Assembly: GCF_000719475.1 (NCBI RefSeq)
Contig: NZ_JOGO01000038.1
Span: 1 to 56,840 of the forward strand
Source of the DNA: Streptomyces sp. NRRL F-5630
Lineage (GTDB): Bacteria > Actinomycetota > Actinomycetes > Streptomycetales > Streptomycetaceae
Direction: 5' to 3'
Length of the DNA stretch: 56,840 nucleotides
Both the position numbers and the translations under genes were made by a program. Positions 1 through 8,002 of the stretch are shown here, piece after piece. The notes beneath the pieces were generated by a model, which worked only from the letters and a program-made list of their open reading frames with translations, did not search any database and had not been told where the DNA came from. Numbering within the stretch: the first letter of the stretch is position 1; every line of letters starts with the position of its first letter.

Positions 1-99
1 GACTTCCTCCACACCTACAACCACCACCGCTGCCACACCGCACTCGGAGGCCAACCTCCGATCAGCCGCGTCAACAACGCTCCGGGTCAATACACCTAG
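1..99 (+). pseudogene. IS481-family transposase, 3' end only
   Basis: The first 32 codons of the window read in frame to a TAG at 97-99 and end with the C-terminal signature of IS481-type integrase-core transposases (FLHTYNHHRCHTAL, then PPISRVNNAPGQY). The rest lies outside the window, so it cannot be said whether the element is whole. It marks the left flank of the antibiotic cluster as a mobile-element-rich zone. Confidence 0.75.
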
Positions 100-255
100 C
101 GGCTCATGAGCCGAAATGGTTGTCCTTAGCACACCCGATCCCGGACGCGACCGAACGCAACCCTGATGCCTGGAACACCCCCGCGTCGTCGGGGGCCGCC
201 TTGTAGGCAGCGTGATGGCTGGCGGAGCACCCCTGCATCGGCGGTGGGGATGTAG

Positions 256-456
256 CCGCTGGGACAACGCCGCAGCCTCGCGGCGGACGCCGGACAGACT
301 CCGGAGGAATACCTCCAGGCGGCCATCGCCCAGGCGCTGGCCCGCGGCCGCTCTACGCGGCGGGCACGGCTGGCCTGCGCCCTGAGCGGACTGTTCCGCG
401 AGTCTACGCCTGAGGAGGTTGTGGCAGAAGTGGCACATCGGATCAGCAGAGTCTGA
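256..456 (+). pseudogene. Possible remnant of a small unknown protein
   Basis: An open frame runs from just after a TAG at 253-255 to a TGA at 454-456. It reads as a plausible helical, acidic C-terminus (QTPEEYLQAAIAQALAR, later ESTPEEVVAEVAHRIS) with no in-frame ATG or GTG and no ribosome binding site. The composition resembles the tail of a small antitoxin-like protein, but I cannot name the family. It may be chance coding-like sequence. Confidence 0.2.
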
Positions 457-859
457 CAGCGCGGCTTTCGGCCGGAAAGCGCTGAGGTCTCGACTCGCGT
501 GCCGGGGTGGAGAGGGCCGACGGGCGGGCAGCCACTGGGGAGGATGCCAGGCGAGCTGCGTGCCGTTCGCCGGCGGACAGTGGCTGGACACGCCTACGGG
601 CCAGGCTCGACCGGAAGCTCTGCGGCTGGGTCGTTCCACGCACGGCGACAAGCCTGATGTCGGCTGACGTCGAGTGAGGACGTACCGCTCCAGAGCCTCC
701 CGCAGGTGCGCGATGGACCCATGGAATCGAGTCGCGGGACAGGTCCCGCCCATCCGGTCCCGGCTGCGCACCACAGAGCGCCAAATAGTTCCGTGGAGAG
801 GCACAACTCCTCGATCGCATGGAACGTCCGGTCGACCGGAAATAGGGCGCGTCAGCCGC
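457..859. other. Intergenic, nothing recognised
   Basis: Overlapping open frames exist on both strands, but none reads as a coherent protein, has a ribosome binding site, or shows a family motif. The segment lies between two pieces of transposase debris and is probably decayed mobile DNA. Confidence 0.5.
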
Positions 860-1145
860 AAACGACGGCGCGGAAGTACTGCCAGGCACGGCGCAGGACG
901 TCTGCGGAAAGGTGACGGTGCGGCAGCGACGCGCTGCTGCTGGTCGTAGTCGACGTGGTCACGGACGGTGTGGGCCATCAGCGCCTGCAGGGCGTGGTGG
1001 GCCAGGAGGTGGGAGTAAATTCCCGGCGGGTGCCTTCGGGCGTCTCGCCAGGACCGCACTCTTCGTGCCGGGTTGGTGAGTCTTGAGCTCGTCCAGCACC
1101 GTTTCGCTTTACCAGCCCTGCGGGTAGAGCGCGGAGGTTGGGCGG
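860..1145 (-). pseudogene. IS4-family transposase remnant, frameshifted
   Basis: The minus strand carries two pieces of the conserved C-terminal part of IS4-type DDE transposases in different frames. One reads LDELKTHQPGTKSAVLARR (about 1038-1096), matching the family pattern of a conserved Glu-Leu-Lys-Thr-His motif. The next, after a frameshift near 1025-1037, reads GIYSHLLAHHALQALMAH (about 970-1022). A TAA interrupts the frame just upstream of the first piece. No complete ORF or terminal repeat is visible, so the element is dead. Confidence 0.55.
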
Positions 1146-1431
1146 CCGGGCCGTGTTGGGGTGCCTCCCTTGGAGGGAGCTGGCCTTGGGGCCGCTCAGG
1201 CTTGGTGACGCGAACGGGCGGATGACGAGCGCCTCATCTCGGCGTCGAACTCCCGGCAGCGTGGCCCGACGGATCCTTCGGGACACGTTGGGCAGTACGC
1301 GCCGAGGTGAGCCAGAGGGAACGGGATACGGCGGCAGAGGAGGGTCCTCCGGCCGCCGCGAACGTCATCCCGTCACCGCACTGCGACAGTCGTCCGCCGC
1401 GCCCGCGACGACACCGGAGACGTAGGAGGGC
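1146..1431. other. Intergenic before the cluster
   Basis: No convincing gene. It may hold further upstream parts of the IS4-like remnant in broken frames. The cluster's leftmost gene (mtrB-like, minus strand) stops at 1432, so this is its 3' flank. I saw no clear terminator hairpin. Confidence 0.4.
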
Positions 1432-2187
1432 TCAGGCGTTGTACTTGGCGAAGATGCGGGTACCGGCCGTCGCCGACACGATCATCAGGCCGACCACCAC
1501 GGCCAGGCCGGTCAGGACGGCGTGCGAGCCGTACTCGCCGGCGAAGAATCCGCGCATGGCGTCCACCGCGTACCGCAAGGGGTTGGCGGAGCCGATGGTC
1601 TTCAACCAACTGGGGGCGTACGAGAGCGGCAGGAGGATGCCGGACAGTAGCATGAGCGGCAGGGCAATGCCATTGAGGACGGGCGCGAAGAGCCACTCCG
1701 ATGTCAGCTTCAGTGCCAGCGAGTAGGAGAGGAAGGCCAAGCTGATCCCGACGAGCATCATCATGGCGATGGCGGCCAGTACGCCCCCTACGGGAGCACG
1801 CAGCCCGAACAGCAGGGCGATGAGGACGATGATGACCGACTGGATGAACAGGGCCAGCACGTCCCAGAGCACCCGCCCCAGCAGCAGCCCGAGCCGGCTC
1901 GCCGGGGTTACCCGAAGCCGTTCCAGATAGCCGGAGCGGACATCGGGGATCAGACCGAACCCGGCGTAGCCGGTGGCGAACAGGCCCAGTTGGACGAGCA
2001 GGCCAGGAATGTAGATCTGCCAGGCGGACGGGCCGCTCTCCGGCAGCATTTTGACCAGGAGCGGGCCGAAGAGGGCCATGTAAACCAACGGTTGGACGAG
2101 GCCGATGAGCAGGCCCATCCTCTTCTGCGCGGCGGCCGAGGCCTCGTCCCGGAAGACGATTCCCGCATCTCGAATCGTGTGCATCAT
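1432..2187 (-). CDS. mtrB: ABC-2 type drug-export permease (MtrB/DrrB-like)
   Basis: A 251-residue polytopic membrane protein, the length and pattern of DrrB/MtrB permeases. About six hydrophobic segments follow a short cytoplasmic N-terminus, and the family stretch GxLxRLRVTPxSR occurs near the middle (ERLRVTPASRLGLLLGR). It should pair with the ATPase encoded immediately upstream to export the finished antibiotic and give self-resistance. The start is the ATG-ATG pair 12 bp after the ATPase stop, so the two are co-transcribed. In S. argillaceus mtrA and mtrB play this role for mithramycin, and the gene neighbourhood here supports the same job. It is the last gene on this side of the cluster. 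Confidence 0.88.
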   Translation of the reverse strand: MMHTIRDAGIVFRDEASAAAQKRMGLLIGLVQPLVYMALFGPLLVKMLPESGPSAWQIYIPGLLVQLGLFATGYAGFGLIPDVRSGYLERLRVTPASRLGLLLGRVLWDVLALFIQSVIIVLIALLFGLRAPVGGVLAAIAMMMLVGISLAFLSYSLALKLTSEWLFAPVLNGIALPLMLLSGILLPLSYAPSWLKTIGSANPLRYAVDAMRGFFAGEYGSHAVLTGLAVVVGLMIVSATAGTRIFAKYNA

Positions 2188-2199
2188 TGGGCGCCCCCC

Positions 2200-3162
2200 T
2201 CAGGCGTGGACGGCGTCCGCGTCCGGCTGCGGACTGCGGTCGGTCATGGTCATGAAGACGTCGTCGAGCGAGGGCCTCGCCACGCGCAGGGACTCCGCCC
2301 GGATGTGCGCGGACTCCAATGCGCGCAGAAGGTCGGCGAGGATGCGCTCGGCGCCTCGGCAACTGACCGACAGCACGGTGCCGTTCACCGAGACGCCGTG
2401 GACCTCTGCGTGGGCGTCGATCAGTTCGGCGGCTCGCGCCGCGTCGCCGTCCACCTCGATCTCGATGGTGTCGTGGGCGATGGCGGCCTTCAGGTTCTGC
2501 GGGCTGTCCTCGGCGATGATGCGGCCCTTGTCGATGATCAGGACCCGGTCGCAGAGGTTGTCGGCCTCGTCCAGGTAATGGGTGCTGAGGAACACGGCGG
2601 TGCCGTGCTCGTCGCGCAGGCGACGGATGTGTTCCCAGACACCGTTGCGGCTCTCGGGGTCGAGGTTGGCGGTGGGCTCGTCGAGGAAGAGCAGCTTTGG
2701 TTCGTGTACCAGACCGAGTGCCATGTCGACGCGGCGGCGCTGGCCGCCCGAGAGGGTCTGGATGACACGGTTCGCCAGCTCTTCGAGACCGAGCTGCGCG
2801 ATCACCTCGTCGGCGCGGGCTTCGGCCTCGGGGCGGGACATCCCGTAGAGGCGGGCCTGCAGGACGATGTCCCTGCGGACCGGGGAGCTGGGCTTGGATC
2901 CGCCTGCCTGGGAGACGTAGCCGATGTGCATCCGGACCTTCGCCGCCTCCTGCAGCAGATCGCATCCGGCGATGGTGGCCGTGCCCGAACTCGGGCCGAG
3001 CAGGGTGGTGAGCATTCGCATGGTGGTGGTCTTGCCGGCACCGTTGGGGCCGAGAAAACCGACGATCTCCCCCGCGTTCACTGTGAAGTCGACTCCGGCC
3101 ACCGCCTCGACGCGGCCCTGCTTGGTATGGAAAGTCTTGGCCAGCCCCTTGGCCTGGATCAT
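2200..3162 (-). CDS. mtrA: ABC transporter ATP-binding protein (MtrA/DrrA-like)
   Basis: A 320-residue drug-resistance ABC ATPase. It shows Walker A GPNGAGKTT at about 38-46, the signature LSGGQRRRVDMA, Walker B LLFLDEPTANLDP and the switch His in FLSTHYLDEAD, followed by the DrrA-type C-terminal extension. The ATG at 3162 is chosen because AGGAGG lies 7 bases upstream. A second in-frame ATG at 3225 overlaps the PadR stop as ATGA and would add 21 residues, so coupled translation from there is possible. It should energise the MtrB-like permease. Gene order PadR, ATPase, permease suggests one self-resistance operon controlled by its own first gene. Confidence 0.9.
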   Translation of the reverse strand: MIQAKGLAKTFHTKQGRVEAVAGVDFTVNAGEIVGFLGPNGAGKTTTMRMLTTLLGPSSGTATIAGCDLLQEAAKVRMHIGYVSQAGGSKPSSPVRRDIVLQARLYGMSRPEAEARADEVIAQLGLEELANRVIQTLSGGQRRRVDMALGLVHEPKLLFLDEPTANLDPESRNGVWEHIRRLRDEHGTAVFLSTHYLDEADNLCDRVLIIDKGRIIAEDSPQNLKAAIAHDTIEIEVDGDAARAAELIDAHAEVHGVSVNGTVLSVSCRGAERILADLLRALESAHIRAESLRVARPSLDDVFMTMTDRSPQPDADAVHA

Positions 3163-3221
3163 GGGTAATGCCTCCTGTGACGGATCCTGTACGGCACGCT
3201 CGTGCGATGCGGGTAGTGCGG

Positions 3222-3869
3222 TCATGCCTGCAGTCCTTCGCGCTCTTCCTGCTCTTCTTGATCGGCCCATACCTGGCGGCCCTCCTTGGTGGTGAGTTCG
3301 GGCCAGGTGAGGGTGCCGTCCTGGATCTCGCTGACGATCCGGCCGGCCCAGTCCCGCTCGGCCTCGGCCATGGTCAGGGCGTATTCGAGTTCGATCACGA
3401 ACAGCCGTGGCGTCTGCTGGCGTAGCACCTCGGACTGCGCCTGACGCGCCTGGTCGATCTCCTCATCCAGCCGGGCAATGCGTTCCCGCAGAGCCAGGAC
3501 CGCGCGTTCCGGCCCCAGGACGCCGAGGTAGCTCACCGCGGCGAGGAAGCTGGGATATTCCTTCACCGGTGTGCGGACGAGTTCGTCCAGCCAGCTCATG
3601 AACTCCTTGCGGCCCAGCTCGGTATGGGCGTACACCTTGCGCTCCGGCCGGCGTCCGGCGCGCTCGGTGCTGTGTTCGGCGATCCAGCCCGCCCGGACGA
3701 GCGATTCGACGACGTCGTAGAGCGAACCGGTCTTGATCTTGAAGCTGGTGTCCTTGTTGCGTTCCCGCAGGGTCGTGGCCATCTCGTACGGATGCATCGG
3801 CTGCTCCAGCAGCAGTCCGAGGACCGCGAGCCCGAGCAGGTTGGAGACCGGCCGTTTGCGCGCCGCCAT
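3222..3869 (-). CDS. mtrY: PadR-family transcriptional regulator (MtrY-like)
   Basis: A 215-residue PadR regulator. The N-terminal winged helix (LLGLAVLGLLLEQPMHPYEMATTL, with the conserved GSLYDVVESLVRAGWI further on) is followed by a helical Vir_C-like dimerisation domain ending in an acidic tail. AAAGGAGG sits directly before the ATG. A perfect palindrome (TAGTCGG-AA-CCGACTA) lies 15 bp upstream of the start codon, which suggests autorepression. The gene leads the mtrA-mtrB export operon. In the mithramycin producer a PadR-like gene, mtrY, neighbours the UvrA-like mtrX as here. Whether it represses or activates cannot be read from sequence; the operator placement favours ligand-relieved repression. 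Confidence 0.85.
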   Translation of the reverse strand: MAARKRPVSNLLGLAVLGLLLEQPMHPYEMATTLRERNKDTSFKIKTGSLYDVVESLVRAGWIAEHSTERAGRRPERKVYAHTELGRKEFMSWLDELVRTPVKEYPSFLAAVSYLGVLGPERAVLALRERIARLDEEIDQARQAQSEVLRQQTPRLFVIELEYALTMAEAERDWAGRIVSEIQDGTLTWPELTTKEGRQVWADQEEQEEREGLQA

Positions 3870-3883
3870 CTTTCAACCTCCTT

Positions 3884-3899
3884 TAGTCGGAACCGACTA
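3884..3899. promoter_or_regulatory. Candidate PadR operator before padR-mtrA-mtrB
   Basis: A perfect inverted repeat of 7+2+7 bases, TAGTCGGAACCGACTA, lies between the padR ribosome binding site and the upstream mtrX gene. Its core TCGGA(A)CCGA recurs in the palindrome upstream of mtrX. PadR proteins commonly bind such short palindromes near their own promoter. Confidence 0.6.
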
Positions 3900-3945
3900 T
3901 ACGGCATCGACTTGTGCATCGATCGACCGACGCATCGGCTGACGG

Positions 3946-6402
3946 TCAAGTAGTGGCGGACTCTGACTGGAGCCGCAGCAGAAACTCGGCCGTAGGGCCG
4001 GAGTCCGGTCGCAGGGCGTCCGGACGGCCGCAGTGCAGGACCGTGCCGCCGGCCTCTCCGCTGCCCGGCCCCATGTCGATCAGCCAGTCCGCGGCGGCGG
4101 CCAGGTGCAGGTCGTGCTCGGCGAGTACGACGGTGTTGCCCGCGGCGAGGAGCACGTCGAAGGCGTCGACGAGAACCTGGACATCCGCCGGGTGCAGACC
4201 GGTGACCGGTTCGTCCAGCACGACCAGACCGGGCTGCCGCGAGCCCTTGGTCAGCGCGGCCGCCAGCTTCAGCCGCTGTGCCTCACCGCCGGAGAGCACC
4301 GTGGCGCTCTGCCCGAGCCGCAGATAGCCCAGACCTGTCTGCCGCAGGGCCGTGAGCACCGATCGCAGTGCGGGAGTGTCGAGGACCTCGGCGGCCTCGT
4401 CGACGGTCAGGTTCAGAACCTCGTCGATGGCCAGGCCTTGGTAGGTCACCGCGAGCACGTCGGACCGGTACCGCCTGCCCTCACAGACGTCGCACGTGAC
4501 CCAGACGTCGGGCAGGAAGTTCATGTCGACCTGCCGTACGCCGTACCCGGTGCACGGCTCACATCGGCCACCCGGCGAGTTGAAGGAGAAGGAGGCTGCG
4601 GTGAGCCCGCGGCGGGCGGCGGCGTCGGTGGCCGCGAAGAGGTTACGGATCAGGTTGAAGGCCTTGGTGTACGTGGCCGGGTTGGAGCGCGGTGTTCGGC
4701 CGATGGGCTCCTGGTCCACCACGGTCGCCCAATGCAGGGGGCCCGCCCAGGTCACTCCGCCCACAGCCGGCGCACCCGTGCCGTCCAGCCGGCCCTGCAC
4801 CGCGTCGGCCACGCCCTCGATGAGCAGGGTGCTCTTGCCGCTGCCGCTCACTCCGGTCAGGCAGGTCAGCGCTCCCAGCGGGATGTCGATCCGGTCGGCA
4901 CGCAACGTGCGCACCGCGACGTCGGTCAAGGTCAGCATCCGGTCGTCTCGGACCGGGCGTCGATCGCGCCGCACCCGCCCGCCGCGCATGGCCAGGTAGC
5001 GGCCGGTCAGCGATTCGGGTGCGGCCATCACGTCCTGTGGAGTGCCCTGGGCCACGAGCCGCCCGCCGCCGCGTCCGGCCTGCGGACCGATGTCGATCAC
5101 CCAGTCCGCCCGCCCGATCAGCTCGGGATCGTGCTCGATCATGAGGACGGTGTTCCCGGAGCCGCGCAGTTCTTCGATGAGCTCGCCCAGCCGCTCTTTG
5201 TCGGCCGGGTGCAGCCCCGAGGACGGCTCGTCGAGGACGAACGCCACCCCCGACAGCTCGGTGCACAACTGGGCCGCAACCCGCGCGCGTTGCAGTTCCC
5301 CGCCCGACAGCGTCGAAGCCGGCCGCGAGAGCTGGACGTGTCCGACACCGAGTCGGACCAGCAGCCGGAGCCTCGCCTGCAGGGCGGGCAGTACGGCCTG
5401 AGCGGCCTCCTGCTGGGCCGGTCCGAGTGTCGCGGCCAGGCGTTCGCCCCAGTCCAGGACTTCTAGGACAGGGCAGTCGAGCAGCTCGTGCAGGCGCCGC
5501 CCGCTGAGCCGGACCGTACGGGCGATCGCTCCCAGGCCCGTCCCTTCGCACTCGGCGCACGGCTCGTTCCTGACGAAGGGCGCGTAGGACTCCCGGACGG
5601 CAGGGCTGGGGGCGCCGGCGTACAGCCGCTCGGCCTCGGCGACTGCCCCCGGCCAGGGGCGGCTGTTGCGGACGCTGACCGAAGTGCCGCTCTTCTTCAT
5701 GGTTGTCTCGTAGGCGATCTCAAGCTCCTCGTCGCCGGTGCCGTACAGCACCGCGTCACGGAAGTCCCCGGGCTGCTCCTGCCAGGCCATGTCGAGATCC
5801 GTCCCGAGGCGCTCGGCCAGCGCTGCCACCGTCGCCCGCTCGGGGGTGCGCGCCATGGTGAACCACAGCGATGCCCCGGCCAGCAACGGCAGGCCGGGCT
5901 CGGTGATCAGCAGCGCCTCCTCTGACCGAGCCCTGCCCCCGCTGCCGCGGCACTCCGGACAGCACCCCTCCGGCGCACCTGGGTTGAACTGCGCCGCCTT
6001 CAGCACGGTACCCAGTGCTGGGTCCCAGTCCCGGTCCAGCGGAGGCAGTCGGGCGAAGGCCAGGCCGAGGTAGTCGCTCACGCCGGTGACCGTGGCCATC
6101 GTGGACCGCGGGCTGCGGGCCGGGATCCGCTGGTCGACGGCGAGTGTGGGGGGCAGCCCGTCGATCCGGTTCACCTGAGGACGGTCCCGGGGGGTGATGA
6201 ACTGGCGGACGAACGGGCTGATCCCCTCCAGATACCGCAGCTGGGCCTCGGCGTGGATGGTGTCGATCAGCAGGGAGGTCTTGCCGCTGCCGCTCACGCC
6301 CGAGAACGCGACGACCTTCCCCTTGGGCACCGAGACCGACAGGTCCTCCAGGTTGTGCGTACGTGCACCGACCACCTCGATGGCGTGCTCTTCAGATCCC
6401 AT
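3946..6402 (-). CDS. mtrX: UvrA-like drug-resistance ABC ATPase (MtrX/DrrC-like)
   Basis: An 818-residue protein with two tandem UvrA ATPase halves, shorter than housekeeping UvrA (about 950) as in the antibiotic-linked class II UvrA group. Walker A GVSGSGKTS occurs at 35-43 and again mid-protein (GVSGSGKSTLL). There are two signature motifs (LSGGELQRARVA, LSGGEAQRLKLA) and zinc-finger cysteine pairs (CCPECRGSGG, CAECEGTG, CEPCTGYG, CDVCEGRR). GAGGAGG precedes the ATG. DrrC and MtrX are thought to protect the producer from DNA-binding drugs, which suits an aureolic-acid product that binds GC-rich DNA. A second palindrome with the padR-type core sits upstream, so it is probably regulated together with the exporter. 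Confidence 0.9.
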   Translation of the reverse strand: MGSEEHAIEVVGARTHNLEDLSVSVPKGKVVAFSGVSGSGKTSLLIDTIHAEAQLRYLEGISPFVRQFITPRDRPQVNRIDGLPPTLAVDQRIPARSPRSTMATVTGVSDYLGLAFARLPPLDRDWDPALGTVLKAAQFNPGAPEGCCPECRGSGGRARSEEALLITEPGLPLLAGASLWFTMARTPERATVAALAERLGTDLDMAWQEQPGDFRDAVLYGTGDEELEIAYETTMKKSGTSVSVRNSRPWPGAVAEAERLYAGAPSPAVRESYAPFVRNEPCAECEGTGLGAIARTVRLSGRRLHELLDCPVLEVLDWGERLAATLGPAQQEAAQAVLPALQARLRLLVRLGVGHVQLSRPASTLSGGELQRARVAAQLCTELSGVAFVLDEPSSGLHPADKERLGELIEELRGSGNTVLMIEHDPELIGRADWVIDIGPQAGRGGGRLVAQGTPQDVMAAPESLTGRYLAMRGGRVRRDRRPVRDDRMLTLTDVAVRTLRADRIDIPLGALTCLTGVSGSGKSTLLIEGVADAVQGRLDGTGAPAVGGVTWAGPLHWATVVDQEPIGRTPRSNPATYTKAFNLIRNLFAATDAAARRGLTAASFSFNSPGGRCEPCTGYGVRQVDMNFLPDVWVTCDVCEGRRYRSDVLAVTYQGLAIDEVLNLTVDEAAEVLDTPALRSVLTALRQTGLGYLRLGQSATVLSGGEAQRLKLAAALTKGSRQPGLVVLDEPVTGLHPADVQVLVDAFDVLLAAGNTVVLAEHDLHLAAAADWLIDMGPGSGEAGGTVLHCGRPDALRPDSGPTAEFLLRLQSESATT

Positions 6403-6422
6403 GACACCCTCCTCGGATTCCG

Positions 6423-6440
6423 ATATTCGGACCCGAATAT
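6423..6440. promoter_or_regulatory. Candidate PadR operator before mtrX
   Basis: A perfect inverted repeat of 8+2+8 bases, ATATTCGGACCCGAATAT, lies 21 bp upstream of the mtrX start in the 58-bp gap after the oxygenase gene. The central TCGGA(C)CCGA matches the padR palindrome at 3884-3899 except for one central base. AT-rich arms could overlap the -10 region. Confidence 0.6.
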
Positions 6441-6460
6441 AAGGGTTCGGCTATTGTGCT

Positions 6461-8002
6461 TCAAGGGCGATCAGCACCAGGAGGACCGAACCAGCGGGCC
6501 AGACCCGAGCGCAGCCCGGCGGGCGTGTCGTCCGCCGAACCCGCCCAGGCGACATAGCCGTCGGGACGGACCAGTAGTGCCTGGGCCGACGGCTCCAGGG
6601 CCGCCTCCCCGGCGACCACGGACACCCGGTCGGCCCACGGCCGCGCCGCGTCCCGCAGATCAACGCGCCCCGCCAGGTCGAGCAGCAGGGGCCGGGCAGG
6701 CCGCAGTAGTTCGGCCACCGGCACCGGCTCTCCCGGCCGGCCGGACAGCACCAGATGGCCCGCGAAGCGCCCCGCCCACGGATGTGCCGCCGCTGGCGGC
6801 TCGGGCGTGACCGTTGGGTAGCGCACATCGGTGCCGGTGATCATTCCGGCGAAGTAGCGGTTGACCTCGTCGATGCCGAGCAACTCCTCGACGAAGCCGC
6901 GCAGCGGGGTGGTGTGCTGCTCGTCCGGCCGCATCAGGGCCAGCTGCGCGCGCGTATTGAGCAGGACCCGTTCGGCGACGGGATGCCGCTCGTCGTGGTA
7001 GGTGTCGAGCAGTTCCTCCGAACCCCAGCCGCAGATCCGGGCCGCCAGCTTCCAGCCCAGGTTGACCGCGTCCTGCAGGCCGGTGTTCAGTCCCTGGCCG
7101 CCGATCGGGAAGTGCACATGCGCCGCGTCACCTGCCAGCAGCACGCGACCGCAGCGGTATCGCTCCGCCTGCCGGCTGGCGTCACCGAACCGGGACAGCC
7201 ACGTCACCGGCTCGGTCAGCTCCAGCGGCTCACCCCGCACGCGTGCGACCGCGGCGTTGAGCTGCTCAAGGGTCACGGGCCCCTCGTCCGCCGAGCGCCC
7301 GCGTCCGTACTCGATGGCGACCACCCGCCCCGTGCCCCCCTCCGGCGGAAAGGCCAGGATCAGAATGCCGTCGGGGGTGCGCTCCCAGCGGCGCGGTACA
7401 TTGCGTTCGGGGGTGTGCACGTAGCCGATCAGCGCGGTGACGGTGGCCTCGGTGCCGGGGAAGCCGATTCCGGCCAGCCGTCGCACCGTGCTGCGCCCGC
7501 CGTCGCAGCCGACGACATAGCGGGCCCTGATGCGGTAGGGACCCCGCGGGCCCTCCACCATCACTTCCACACCCTCTGCGTCCTGGTGCAGCCCGGTCAC
7601 CTCGTGGCCGCGGCGGATCTCCACCCCGACCCGGTCCGCGTGCTCCGCCAGCAGCTCCTCGGTGCGCGACTGCGGGACCAGGGCGGTGTACGGGTGCCGG
7701 GTGTCCATCAGACCGAAGTCCAGGCCCTGGCTGAAGATCCCGGCGAAGGGAAGCCCCTTGGCGAGCTGGGTCCTCTCCAAGAAGCGGTCCAGCAGCCCGC
7801 GCAGGTCCAGCATCTCCACGGTCCGGGCGTGCAGGGCCCCCGCCCGGTCGTGCTCGACGGGCTCGACGAGCTTCTCGAGAACCAGGGCCTGCGCACCGCC
7901 GGCCCGCAGCTCCCCGGCCAGCATCAGGCCGACCGGGCCTCCGCCCACCACCACGACATCCGTGGTGAAGCCGTCGTCGACTGTGTTGTCGTTCTGCATC
8001 AT
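6461..8002 (-). CDS. mtmOIV: FAD-dependent Baeyer-Villiger-type monooxygenase (MtmOIV-like)
   Basis: A 513-residue class A flavoprotein aromatic monooxygenase. The N-terminal Rossmann motif is GGGPVG (20-25); the second dinucleotide motif reads VVGCDGGRSTVRR; the FAD ribityl motif is GRVLLAGDAAHVHFPIGGQGLNTGLQD. A thioredoxin-like C-terminal domain ends the protein. The ATG-ATG start overlaps the stop of the glycosyltransferase gene as ATGA. In the mithramycin pathway MtmOIV opens the fourth ring of premithramycin B by Baeyer-Villiger oxidation. Its position beside mtrX and its size fit that enzyme better than the two other flavin oxygenases of this cluster. Assignment to the ring-cleavage step remains inference from context. 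Confidence 0.8.
   Translation of the reverse strand: MMQNDNTVDDGFTTDVVVVGGGPVGLMLAGELRAGGAQALVLEKLVEPVEHDRAGALHARTVEMLDLRGLLDRFLERTQLAKGLPFAGIFSQGLDFGLMDTRHPYTALVPQSRTEELLAEHADRVGVEIRRGHEVTGLHQDAEGVEVMVEGPRGPYRIRARYVVGCDGGRSTVRRLAGIGFPGTEATVTALIGYVHTPERNVPRRWERTPDGILILAFPPEGGTGRVVAIEYGRGRSADEGPVTLEQLNAAVARVRGEPLELTEPVTWLSRFGDASRQAERYRCGRVLLAGDAAHVHFPIGGQGLNTGLQDAVNLGWKLAARICGWGSEELLDTYHDERHPVAERVLLNTRAQLALMRPDEQHTTPLRGFVEELLGIDEVNRYFAGMITGTDVRYPTVTPEPPAAAHPWAGRFAGHLVLSGRPGEPVPVAELLRPARPLLLDLAGRVDLRDAARPWADRVSVVAGEAALEPSAQALLVRPDGYVAWAGSADDTPAGLRSGLARWFGPPGADRP

Noticed and set aside
1373..2965. A 530-residue arginine/proline-rich open frame antisense-frame to the ABC transporter genes
   Set aside because: It is a shadow frame of mtrA/mtrB in GC-rich DNA; no family motifs and the real genes in the overlapping frame are well supported.
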